Assembly: GCA_017419065.1 (NCBI GenBank)
Contig: JAFOMB010000079.1
Location: 1 to 12,472, forward strand
Length of the DNA: 12,472 nucleotides
Reading direction: 5' to 3'
Origin: Erysipelotrichaceae bacterium
GTDB lineage: Bacteria; Bacillota_I; Bacilli_A; Erysipelotrichales; Erysipelotrichaceae
Below the pieces are notes generated by a model. The model searched no databases. It was not told the DNA's origin and saw only the letters and a program-made list of their open reading frames with translations. A program made the translations under genes and the position numbers. Below are positions 5,638 to 12,154 of this stretch, one piece after another; within the stretch, counting starts at the first letter, position 1; every line of letters begins with the position of its first letter.

Positions 5638-6603
5638 ATGATCCAACTGAAAAATGTCTCCAAGAGTTTCGGAGACCTGGATGTCTTAAAGGACATCTCC
5701 ATCGATATACAGGACAACGAGATCTTCGGGATCATCGGTCAGAGCGGCGCCGGGAAATCGACGCTTTTGCGCTGTATCAACGGACTGGAAGACTATCAGT
5801 CCGGAGAGATCCTGGTCGATGGGACAAAAGTCAGCACGAAAGACAAGAAGGCCCTCCGCGAACTGCAGAGAGGCATGGGCATGATCTTCCAGAACTTCAA
5901 CCTGCTGGAAAGACTCGATGTCTATGACAATGTCGCACTGCCGATGAAGTTCTGGGGCATGAAGACGAATACCCCGGAGGCGAAGAAGAAGATCGAGGGA
6001 CTCATCTCCCTGGTCGGTCTCTCCGACAAGATCCACGTCAGTCCGAGAGAACTCTCCGGCGGACAGAAACAGCGTGTCGCCATCGCCAGAGCCCTGGTCC
6101 TCGATCCGAAGATCCTGCTCTGTGATGAGGCTACATCAGCCCTCGATCCGGCGATCACCAGAGAGATCCTGTCCCTTCTGGAAGAGATCCATCAGGAGAT
6201 GGGCATCACCATCATCGTGGTCACCCATCAGATGGAAGTCGTCAGACAGATCTGCGAGAGAGTCGCCTTCATCAAGGACGGCAGAGTCGTCGATATCGGC
6301 AAGCCGGAAGAACTCTTCATCCACCCGAAGAAGGATGTCAAATCCTTCCTCCATCAGGATTCCGATCTGCTTCCGGAAGAGGGCATCAATATCCAGCTGT
6401 TCTTTACGGATGAGAGTGCGGATGAACCGGTCATCTCCCAGATGGCCAGAGAACTGGGTATCGACTTCTCGATCTCCTGGGCCAAGCTGGAAGACTTCCG
6501 CTCCCATGTCTACGGGTCTTTGGTCATCACCATCGATGAAAAAGACAAGGACAGGGTGACGGCGTATCTCGACAGAGTCAGAGTATTATGGGAGGTGCTG
6601 TAG
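5638..6603 (+). CDS. metN: Methionine ABC transporter ATP-binding protein MetN
   Basis: The 321-residue cytoplasmic ATPase powers methionine import. Starting at MIQLKNVSKSF, it has Walker A GQSGAGKST (34-42), Q-loop at FQNFN (84-88), signature LSGGQKQR (139-146), Walker B ILLCDEATSALD (159-170) and H-loop His197. The C-terminal region (about 248-321) matches the NIL/ACT-like domain that in MetN binds methionine and trans-inhibits transport. It starts INIQLFFTDES and ends with the VITIDEKDKDRV strand. The frame opens at 5593, and ATG 5626 also exists within TATAATG. I chose 5638 because MetN proteins typically begin with MI-L-NV-K and because 5593 lies inside the hairpin. No start has a well-placed ribosome binding site. 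The gene is followed after one base by metI. Confidence 0.95.
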   Translation: MIQLKNVSKSFGDLDVLKDISIDIQDNEIFGIIGQSGAGKSTLLRCINGLEDYQSGEILVDGTKVSTKDKKALRELQRGMGMIFQNFNLLERLDVYDNVALPMKFWGMKTNTPEAKKKIEGLISLVGLSDKIHVSPRELSGGQKQRVAIARALVLDPKILLCDEATSALDPAITREILSLLEEIHQEMGITIIVVTHQMEVVRQICERVAFIKDGRVVDIGKPEELFIHPKKDVKSFLHQDSDLLPEEGINIQLFFTDESADEPVISQMARELGIDFSISWAKLEDFRSHVYGSLVITIDEKDKDRVTAYLDRVRVLWEVL

Positions 6604-6604
6604 T

Positions 6605-7240
6605 ATGACAGATATCATCTGGGCTGCATCGAAGCAGACATTGTATATGGTCTTCTGGTCGACACTGTTTTCGATCATCATCGGCTTCTTACCGGCCATC
6701 ATCCTGACCCTCACGGCACCGGACGGCCTCCGTCCGAACAAGCCGGTCTACGAGATCCTTTCGCTTCTCGTCAACATCTTCCGTTCCTTCCCGTTCATCA
6801 TCCTTCTCGTGATCATCATCCCGTTCACGCGCATGATCGCCGGAAAGGCCATCGGAACCAGAGCGGCTGTCGTACCTCTGACGGTATCAGCCATCCCGTA
6901 CATCGCCCGTATCTTTGAGACGAGCCTGCGGGAGACAGATCCGGGTGTCATTGAAGCGGCGAGATCCTTCGGCGCTTCCGACTGGCAGATCCTCTTCCGT
7001 GTCTACATCAAGGAATCCATCCCGCGCATGCTGAACGGGGTCATCCTGCTGATCATCTCTCTGGTCGGCTACTCCGCTATGGCCGGAACTGTCGGTGGCG
7101 GCGGTATCGGTGACCTGGCGATACGCTACGGCTACCAGTCCTACAAGACCGAATACCTGATCGCCTGTTCCATCATCCTCATCCTCTTTGTCCAGGCTGT
7201 ACAGATGCTGGGGAACTGGCTGTACAAGAAACTCTCATGA
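6605..7240 (+). CDS. metI: Methionine ABC transporter permease MetI
   Basis: The 211-residue inner-membrane permease has five probable membrane segments, of the length usual for MetI. The coupling (EAA) loop begins at residue 117 (EAARSFGASDWQILFRV) and contacts MetN. AGTVGGGGIGDLAIRYGY (160-177) is characteristic of MetI. Its start lies one base after the metN stop, with GGGAGGTG about 7 bases upstream inside the metN end, so the two are translationally linked. The stop overlaps the GNAT start as ATGA. Confidence 0.95.
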   Translation: MTDIIWAASKQTLYMVFWSTLFSIIIGFLPAIILTLTAPDGLRPNKPVYEILSLLVNIFRSFPFIILLVIIIPFTRMIAGKAIGTRAAVVPLTVSAIPYIARIFETSLRETDPGVIEAARSFGASDWQILFRVYIKESIPRMLNGVILLIISLVGYSAMAGTVGGGGIGDLAIRYGYQSYKTEYLIACSIILILFVQAVQMLGNWLYKKLS

Positions 7241-7731
7241 ACTTCGTAAGTGTCAGAGCCGGGGAAACAGAGAAGATCAAAAGGCTTTCCTCTTTGGCTT
7301 CCCGCATCGTCAAGGAACACTACGATCCGATACTGGGACCGGTCCAGAACGACTACATGATCGAAAAGTTCCAGTCTGTCAAAGCCATCACTTCCCAGCT
7401 GGATGATGTCTACCACTACTGGATCGTCACAGAAGGAGAAGAAGATCTCGGCTTCATAGGACTCTATCCAAGAGAAGAGGACCTCTATCTTTCCAAGCTC
7501 TATCTTTCAAAGGAATTCCGGGGAAGAGGCATCGGAAAGGCCATGATGGACTTTGTGATCGACAGGGCCGGAGCCTATGGATTGAAGAAGGTCACACTCA
7601 ATGTCAACCGCTACAACGATCGCTCCATCGCCTTCTATGAAAGCTACGGTTATAAACGTATCCGGGAAGAGGACAACGACATCGGAAACGGCTATTTCAT
7701 GAACGACTATGTCTATGAGTATAAATGCTAA
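7237..7731 (+). CDS. GNAT-family N-acetyltransferase in the methionine transporter operon
   Basis: The 164-residue protein is a single GNAT domain. The acetyl-CoA pyrophosphate-binding loop (motif A) is FRGRGIGKAM (94-103). Motif B lies in LNVNRYNDRSIAFYESYGYK (121-140), with the Asn and Tyr typical of amino-acid and protein acetyltransferases. The start shares ATGA with metI and has no ribosome binding site of its own, so translation is probably coupled to the transporter. The operon position makes an amino-acid-type acceptor, such as a methionine analogue, an attractive but unproven idea. It might equally modify a protein or a small amine. A terminator overlaps its stop codon. Confidence 0.88.
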   Translation: MNFVSVRAGETEKIKRLSSLASRIVKEHYDPILGPVQNDYMIEKFQSVKAITSQLDDVYHYWIVTEGEEDLGFIGLYPREEDLYLSKLYLSKEFRGRGIGKAMMDFVIDRAGAYGLKKVTLNVNRYNDRSIAFYESYGYKRIREEDNDIGNGYFMNDYVYEYKC

Positions 7732-7763
7732 GACGGGTGAGAATCCGTCTTTGTTTTGTTTTA
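7730..7763 (+). terminator. Terminator of the metQNI-GNAT operon
   Basis: AAGACGG (7730-7736) and CCGTCTT (7745-7751) form a 7-bp stem with an 8-base loop, followed by TGTTTTGTTTTA. The left arm overlaps the GNAT stop codon TAA (7729-7731). Confidence 0.85.
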
Positions 7764-7767
7764 TAAT
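7762..7767 (+). promoter_or_regulatory. -10 box directly before the redox operon, candidate leaderless start
   Basis: A perfect TATAAT ends 8 bases before ATG 7776. A weak -35-like GTGAGA (7737-7742) is 19 bases upstream, inside the terminator loop of the previous operon. There is no Shine-Dalgarno between the -10 and the ATG. Confidence 0.55.
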
Positions 7768-7775
7768 GGGGATGT

Positions 7776-9206
7776 ATGTATGACGTATTGATCATTGGGG
7801 CAGGAGTCTCCGGCAGTCTTCTCGCCCACACATTAAGCAAACTCGATTTTTCTGTCTGCCTGCTGGACAAGGAAAGCGATGTCGCCTGCGGAGCCAGTTC
7901 CGCCAACAGCGCGATCATCCATTCCGGTCACGATCCAAAGGAAGGGAGTCTCAAAGCCCACTATAATCTCCTGGGCAACCGCATGTATAAGGATCTCTGT
8001 GATGAACTCCAGACAGCGTACCGCCAGGTAGGCGCTTTTGTCGTTACGACAAGCAAAGAGGAAGAAGGAAGACTTGAAGAACTCATCGCCAACTGTATCC
8101 GGCGTGAGATCCCTTATGAAGTCCTCGATGGGGATGAACTCAGAAGAAGAGAGAAGAATCTCTCCGACAATGTCACCAAAGGTATCTCCTTGCCTACTAC
8201 CGGCATCGTCACCCCATGGGAAGTCTGTATCGCGGCAGTAGAGGAATTCCTGCTCAACGGCGGGGAAGTCCTGCTGGACCATGAAGTGACAGCCATCGAA
8301 AAGAAGGATGGCCGTTTCCTGGTACATTGTCATGACGAAGTCCTGGAGACCAAGATCCTCGTCGATGCGGCCGGTGTCTACGCCGATAAGATCGCTGGGA
8401 TGCTGGGAGTACAGCGCTACTCCATCACGCCTAGAAAAGGCGAGTACTACATCCTCGACCACACCAAGGAAAAACTGGTGGATACCATCATCTACCCGGT
8501 CCCGTCCGACAAGGGAAAGGGCGTTCTGGCGGTACCGACCATCCATGAAAACATCCTTTTAGGACCGGACAGCGAGTTCGTTCCGGACAAGGATTCCGTT
8601 GCGACTGATGAAGGTCTCGACTACGTGAGAAGAGAGATCGCCAAGACCGTCAAAAACATCCCGATGGGCAACATCATCCACACCTTCGCCGGTCTGCGTC
8701 CGACACCGGATACCCATGATTTCGTCATCGGTGAAGATGAGGAAGTGGAGAACTTCATCCATGTGGGAGGCATCGAATCCCCGGGTCTCACCGCTTCTCC
8801 GGCCATCGCCGAAGATGTGAAGAAGATCATCGTGGAAAAGCTCCATCCGTCTGAAAAGAAGGAATACATCCGCCGCAGAAAACCGGTCATCATGAGAGAG
8901 ATGAGCGAGGAGGAAAAGGCGGAACTCGTAAAGAAGGATCCGGACTTCGGAAAGCTCATCTGCCGCTGTGAAAAGATCACGTTAGGTGAGATAAAGGATG
9001 TCATCCACCGTCCATGCGGTGCGAAGGATGTCCGCGGCGTGAAGAGAAGATGCCGTCCGGGCATGGGAAGATGCCAGGGAGGATTCTGTGAAGTCGAAGT
9101 GCTCAAGATCCTTTCCAGAGAACTGAATGTGCCGATGGAAGAGATCTCTCTGCACGGAAAAGGCACACGGATCCTGGTGGAAGAAGCGAAGGAGGAACTC
9201 TTATGA
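7776..9206 (+). CDS. GlpA-like FAD-dependent oxidoreductase with C-terminal [2Fe-2S] domain
   Basis: The 476-residue protein starts with an FAD-binding dinucleotide fold, VLIIGAGVSGSLLAH (GxGxxG at 8-13). It carries a DAO-type domain with GASSANSAIIHSGHD (39-53) and a late FAD motif, FIHVGGIESPGLTASPA (327-343). The C-terminus is a BFD-like [2Fe-2S] domain. Its cysteines are Cys397-x-Cys399 and then Cys433-x4-Cys438 in RPGMGRCQGGFC; Cys414 and Cys426 are additional. The family includes anaerobic glycerol-3-phosphate dehydrogenase GlpA and hydroxyglutarate-oxidase-like enzymes, which oxidise alpha-hydroxy substrates and pass electrons through FAD to the cluster. ATG 7776 is the natural start (MYDVLIIG) and lacks a ribosome binding site. 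The next gene overlaps by ATGA and encodes the partner flavoprotein. No glycerol kinase or facilitator gene is in view, so glycerol-3-phosphate is likely but not certain as substrate. Confidence 0.9.
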   Translation: MYDVLIIGAGVSGSLLAHTLSKLDFSVCLLDKESDVACGASSANSAIIHSGHDPKEGSLKAHYNLLGNRMYKDLCDELQTAYRQVGAFVVTTSKEEEGRLEELIANCIRREIPYEVLDGDELRRREKNLSDNVTKGISLPTTGIVTPWEVCIAAVEEFLLNGGEVLLDHEVTAIEKKDGRFLVHCHDEVLETKILVDAAGVYADKIAGMLGVQRYSITPRKGEYYILDHTKEKLVDTIIYPVPSDKGKGVLAVPTIHENILLGPDSEFVPDKDSVATDEGLDYVRREIAKTVKNIPMGNIIHTFAGLRPTPDTHDFVIGEDEEVENFIHVGGIESPGLTASPAIAEDVKKIIVEKLHPSEKKEYIRRRKPVIMREMSEEEKAELVKKDPDFGKLICRCEKITLGEIKDVIHRPCGAKDVRGVKRRCRPGMGRCQGGFCEVEVLKILSRELNVPMEEISLHGKGTRILVEEAKEELL

Positions 9207-10441
9207 GACAGGTAGAACTGGCTGTGATCGGCGGCGGCAGTGCCGGCATGGCAGCAGCCCTGGGCGCGGTAGAAAACGGCGTCAAAGATGTCCTCATCCT
9301 GGAGAGAAGCTTTGAATACGGAGGCATCCTCGAACAGTGCATCCACAACGGCTTCGGTCTCCATACCTTTAAAGAAGAACTCAGCGGTCCGGCCTATGCG
9401 GAACGCTATCATGAACTGCTGGAAGAATATCCGGAGATCTCCTTCCAGTATGAAAGTGCTGTCCTGAAGATCTCGGAAGACAATGTCCTGACTGTCACCG
9501 GAAGAAACGGTTATGAAGAGATCAAAGCCAAAGCGATCGTTTTGGCGACAGGCTGCCGTGAGAGAAGCGCCGGGGCCATCGGTCTTAGAGGAGACCGGGT
9601 CCAGGGTGTCTATACCGCCGGAACAGCACAGCAGTATCTGAACAAGGAAGGCTATCTCGTCGGCAAGCGGGTATTCATACTCGGCAGCGGCGATATCGGT
9701 CTCATCATGGCCAGAAGAATGACGCTGGAAGGCGCCAAGGTCGTCGGTGTAGCGGAACTCATGCCGTATTCCAACGGTCTGGCCAGAAACATCAAGCAGT
9801 GTCTGGAAGACTTCGACATCCCGCTCTACCTCTCCCATACGGTCAAGGCCGTCCACGGAAAGGGGAGACTGGAATCCATCAGTCTGATCGCTGTCGATGA
9901 AAACAGACAGGAGATCCCGGGAAGCGAAGAGATCATCCCGGTCGACTGCCTGCTGCTTTCTGTCGGCCTCATCCCGGAGAATGAACTCATTGAAAACATG
10001 GGCATCGAAATGGATAAGAGGACCAGAGGTGCCGTCATCGATTCTACCTATATGACTTCTAAGGAAGGTATCTTTGCCTGTGGCAATGCCCTTCACGTCC
10101 ACGACCTCGTCGACTATGTCTCGGAAGAGGGAAAGCGCTGCGGCAAGGCGGCAGCGGAATACATCCTGAACGGAAAGAAGGAAGGGGAGAGGACAAAGAG
10201 CGTCCTGCACAAGGGCATCAGCTATATGGTCCCGCAGTCCTTCTACAAGGGTTCCGATATCGACTTCATGTTCAGAGTTACCGGTATCTATAAGAAGGCC
10301 AAGATCCACGTCTATGGAGAAGGCCTCGACAAGCGTATTCCGCAGATCTCCTTAGTTCCTTCGGAGATGGTCAAGATCCACATGAAGAAGGAAGACCTGG
10401 ACAAACTCCAGGGAGAACTGCACTGGGAGGTGGAAGAATGA
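9203..10441 (+). CDS. NAD(P)/FAD-dependent oxidoreductase, partner subunit of the GlpA-like enzyme
   Basis: The 412-residue flavoprotein has the pyridine-nucleotide-disulphide-oxidoreductase layout. FAD-binding LAVIGGGSAGMAAA is near residue 7 and an ATG motif, LATGC, is at 114-118. A central NAD(P)-binding fold starts VFILGSGDIGL (157-167), and the closing FAD motif is GIFACGNALHVHDLVDYVSE (289-308). There is no CxxC redox disulphide. GGILEQCIHNGFG (40-52) and the VHDLVDY element mark the group usually encoded between a GlpA-like protein and a DUF1667 protein. It probably carries electrons between the dehydrogenase subunit and NAD(P) or a carrier in the cytoplasm. The start overlaps the preceding stop (ATGA) and has its own AAGGAGG 8 bases upstream. 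The C-terminal 80 residues after the FAD motif are family-specific and not understood. Confidence 0.9.
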   Translation: MRQVELAVIGGGSAGMAAALGAVENGVKDVLILERSFEYGGILEQCIHNGFGLHTFKEELSGPAYAERYHELLEEYPEISFQYESAVLKISEDNVLTVTGRNGYEEIKAKAIVLATGCRERSAGAIGLRGDRVQGVYTAGTAQQYLNKEGYLVGKRVFILGSGDIGLIMARRMTLEGAKVVGVAELMPYSNGLARNIKQCLEDFDIPLYLSHTVKAVHGKGRLESISLIAVDENRQEIPGSEEIIPVDCLLLSVGLIPENELIENMGIEMDKRTRGAVIDSTYMTSKEGIFACGNALHVHDLVDYVSEEGKRCGKAAAEYILNGKKEGERTKSVLHKGISYMVPQSFYKGSDIDFMFRVTGIYKKAKIHVYGEGLDKRIPQISLVPSEMVKIHMKKEDLDKLQGELHWEVEE

Positions 10442-10785
10442 ATCTCGTATGTATCCAGTGTCCGTTAGGATGCCATCTGACCGTTGAAGAAAAAGACGGA
10501 GAGATCATCGTCACCGGGAACAGCTGTCCGAGAGGCGCTGCCTATGGAAGATCGGAGATGACCAATCCGGTCCGTATCGTCACGACGACCGTCGCTCTTG
10601 ATTCCAGGGACCACAGAAGACTCCCGGTCATCACTTCACAAGCCGTTCCGAAGGGAAGGATCATGGATGTGGTCAAAGCCCTGAAGGATGTCAAAGTCAT
10701 GGCGCCGGTAAAACGCAACGATGTCATCGTCGAGAACGTCCTCGGTCTGGGCGTCGATATCATCGCTTCCCGGAGCGTCGAATGA
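10438..10785 (+). CDS. DUF1667 family protein with four-cysteine motif
   Basis: The 115-residue protein has Cys5-x2-Cys8-x3-Cys12 (CIQCPLGC) and Cys30 in SCPRGAAYG. A basic segment and a VxAPVKRNDVIVENVLGLGVDI-like tail follow, which match DUF1667. The C-x2-C-x3-C-x(n)-CPxG pattern resembles the N-terminal [4Fe-4S] motif of molybdopterin oxidoreductases, so I infer it binds an iron-sulphur cluster and acts as a small electron-transfer or assembly subunit. It may stand in for GlpC. The start overlaps the previous stop (ATGA), with GGGAGGTGG just upstream, and its own end overlaps the lipoprotein gene. Family identity is well supported, the cluster is not. Confidence 0.85.
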   Translation: MNLVCIQCPLGCHLTVEEKDGEIIVTGNSCPRGAAYGRSEMTNPVRIVTTTVALDSRDHRRLPVITSQAVPKGRIMDVVKALKDVKVMAPVKRNDVIVENVLGLGVDIIASRSVE

Positions 10786-11303
10786 GGAAAGTCTTTTCTC
10801 TTTTCCTCATCCTGCTCCTTCTCACTTCCTGTCACAAGGAGGTAAGAGAAGACCACTATGTCCTGGGACTCGATGAAGAGCGTCTCTTCGCTCCCGGTTT
10901 CGATACGCTGGAGAGGATGAGAGAGATCGGATTCGAGACAGAACTGTACGGGGAATTCTCAAAGGGAGATTCTGCCCAGGTACCGCTCTATTATGAGGGA
11001 AAGGAAGTCGGGAAGGCTACCTTCACCAATACCGGAAAGAAGGATGCCCCGTCCGAAGAGTGTATCCTCACATATCTGGAGCTCTACGTCTGGTCTATCC
11101 CGGAGACACTTCTCCTGGATGGAGAGGAAGTTCCTGTCTCCATCAAGGAGACCTGTGACAGATACGAAGGTGACTACCTCTATAAAAACGGCATCGCCTG
11201 TGTCATAGAGAAGGAAGACAGGAATGAGACTGTCATACTCCATGGCGACATCTCCGCCTATGATCAGGATCGGATAGACCGTATCGAAGTATTCGCAGAT
11301 TAA
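10782..11303 (+). CDS. Uncharacterised lipoprotein at the end of the redox operon
   Basis: The 173-residue product begins MRKVFSLFLILLLLTSC. This is a short signal peptide with lipobox LTSC and Cys17 as the lipidation site, so it is expected on the outer face of the membrane. The mature part (156 residues) is acidic and hydrophilic, with probable beta-strand segments such as AQVPLYYEGKEVGKATFTN (about 66-84). I recognise no domain. It overlaps the DUF1667 stop by ATGA with a weak GGAG upstream, so it is cotranscribed and probably translationally coupled. Whether it serves the redox enzymes or merely shares the transcript is unknown. The operon terminator follows immediately. Confidence 0.8.
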   Translation: MRKVFSLFLILLLLTSCHKEVREDHYVLGLDEERLFAPGFDTLERMREIGFETELYGEFSKGDSAQVPLYYEGKEVGKATFTNTGKKDAPSEECILTYLELYVWSIPETLLLDGEEVPVSIKETCDRYEGDYLYKNGIACVIEKEDRNETVILHGDISAYDQDRIDRIEVFAD

Positions 11304-11305
11304 AT

Positions 11306-11335
11306 AAACAGGACCTCAGCGGGGTCCTGTTTTTG
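11306..11335. terminator. Bidirectional terminator overlapping the end of the cyclo-ligase gene
   Basis: AACAGGACC (11307-11315) and GGTCCTGTT (11323-11331) form a 9-bp stem, extended by one A-T pair, around a 7-base loop, with TTTTTG on the plus strand and TTTATTTAA on the minus strand. The minus-strand gene's stop codon (11318-11316) sits in the loop, so its last codons form one arm. Confidence 0.93.
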
Positions 11336-11843
11336 TATAGATCTTCTCTTCCGTGATGACCATATCCAGACAGACATCGTGTTCCTCTATAGGGATGTCT
11401 TTTTCTTTCTGGATCTCGTAGGCGATCCCGATCTTCAAAGCGTGTGTCTTCTGTAAGAAGCGGTCATAATAGCCGCCGCCGTGTCCCAGACGGTGACAGT
11501 CTTCATCGAAGCAGACGAGCGGTACCAGGATCACATCGAGGTCTTCCGGAAGGGCTTCTTCTCCGCCTGATGGTTCCATGATTCCGTAGGCACTCTTCTC
11601 AAAGACAGAGGAACGGTAAGCCTTCATGAGACCTTTTCCCAGGACTTTCGGGTAGGCAAAAGAGAGGTCTTTATCCAATGAGGAGAGATCAGGTTCCGAG
11701 GAAAAGGCCTGATAGGAGAGGACTTCTTTTCCTTCTGTATAAGGTTTCACTTTTTCCATGATCTTCCTGTCGAGATCTTTTCTCTGTTCAGGGGGAAGAC
11801 CATCTCTTCTTTTCAGTACAGTCTGACGGATCTTCTGTTTCAT
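11316..11843 (-). CDS. 5-formyltetrahydrofolate cyclo-ligase
   Basis: The 175-residue enzyme converts 5-formyltetrahydrofolate to 5,10-methenyltetrahydrofolate using ATP, a cytoplasmic one-carbon salvage step. The diagnostic loop CHRLGHGGGYYDRFL (116-130) is complete, preceded by VILVPLVCFDED (104-115). N-terminal basic residues (Lys4, Arg6, Lys11, Arg12) match the ATP-binding region. Length is a little under the roughly 180-200 residues common in the family. The start MKQKIRQ is preceded by AAAGAAA and then TATAAT, with no Shine-Dalgarno, so it is a candidate leaderless gene. It stands alone. One-carbon metabolism links loosely to methionine supply, but nothing in the sequence ties it to the T-box operon. 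Confidence 0.93.
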   Translation of the reverse strand: MKQKIRQTVLKRRDGLPPEQRKDLDRKIMEKVKPYTEGKEVLSYQAFSSEPDLSSLDKDLSFAYPKVLGKGLMKAYRSSVFEKSAYGIMEPSGGEEALPEDLDVILVPLVCFDEDCHRLGHGGGYYDRFLQKTHALKIGIAYEIQKEKDIPIEEHDVCLDMVITEEKIYTKTGPR

Positions 11844-11850
11844 TTTCTTT

Positions 11851-11856
11851 ATTATA
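11851..11856 (-). promoter_or_regulatory. -10 box directly before the cyclo-ligase gene, candidate leaderless start
   Basis: On the minus strand a perfect TATAAT (11856-11851) is separated by 7 bases (AAAGAAA) from the ATG at 11843. No -35 is recognisable upstream, where the sequence enters the ABC-permease remnant. Confidence 0.55.
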
Positions 11857-11874
11857 ACGTGGGGATTTATTATT

Positions 11875-12024
11875 TTATGGACACTGACCTTATCTACCTA
11901 CATCTTCGTCAACAGAGGTACGTACGGACCGGCAGCGGCTTCCGCGACCATCCTGACCCTCTTCACGACGATCTCTCTGCTGCTGTTCTTCAAGCTCACG
12001 AAGTCCAGCGATCTGTCTCTGTAA
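11875..12024 (+). pseudogene. C-terminal remnant of an ABC transporter permease
   Basis: A plus-strand frame ending at TAA 12022-12024 reads TLTLSTYIFVNRGTYGPAAS, then a hydrophobic stretch (ATILTLFTTISLLLFFKL) and TKSSDLSL. The frame is open back to 11827 but its first codons overlap the cyclo-ligase start, so I place the recognisable part from about 11875. A 'YGPAA-A-TILTL' entry into a final membrane helix followed by a short polar tail is how FbpB/CysW/ThiP-type binding-protein-dependent permeases end. Only about 45-50 residues of a protein normally over 250 remain. There is no ribosome binding site or plausible start, and codon use matches the neighbours. This indicates a fairly recent truncation whose 5' part is deleted or displaced. 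The permease identity is by pattern only. Confidence 0.6.
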
Positions 12025-12066
12025 CAGGAGAGTATCAGGATAAACGAGGCATCCTTCGTAAACTGT

Positions 12067-12120
12067 AACCCAAAGAGTAGACACTGAAATAAAAAGGTGT
12101 ACCCCTCTTTGGGTTTTTCT
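12067..12120 (+). terminator. Long-loop inverted repeat with T tract at the element's left end
   Basis: AACCCAAAGAG (12067-12077) and CTCTTTGGGTT (12105-12115) are an 11-bp perfect inverted repeat followed by TTTCT. Inside, ACACT (12081-12085) can pair with GGTGT (12096-12100), reducing the effective loop. It would stop transcription entering the element from outside, or it could be part of the transposase-binding terminal repeat. Confidence 0.6.
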
Positions 12121-12154
12121 ATACACTGAAAGAAAGTGAGGTGATGTCTCTCTT

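Noticed and set aside
8621..10309. 562-residue open frame on the minus strand
   Set aside because: It lies antisense to two well-conserved flavoprotein genes, has no ribosome binding site and its translation shows no domain. Such long antisense frames arise from the codon bias here.
11859..12068. 69-residue plus-strand frame
   Set aside because: It is out of frame with the permease-like reading, which explains the hydrophobic coding signal better, and it runs to the element boundary.
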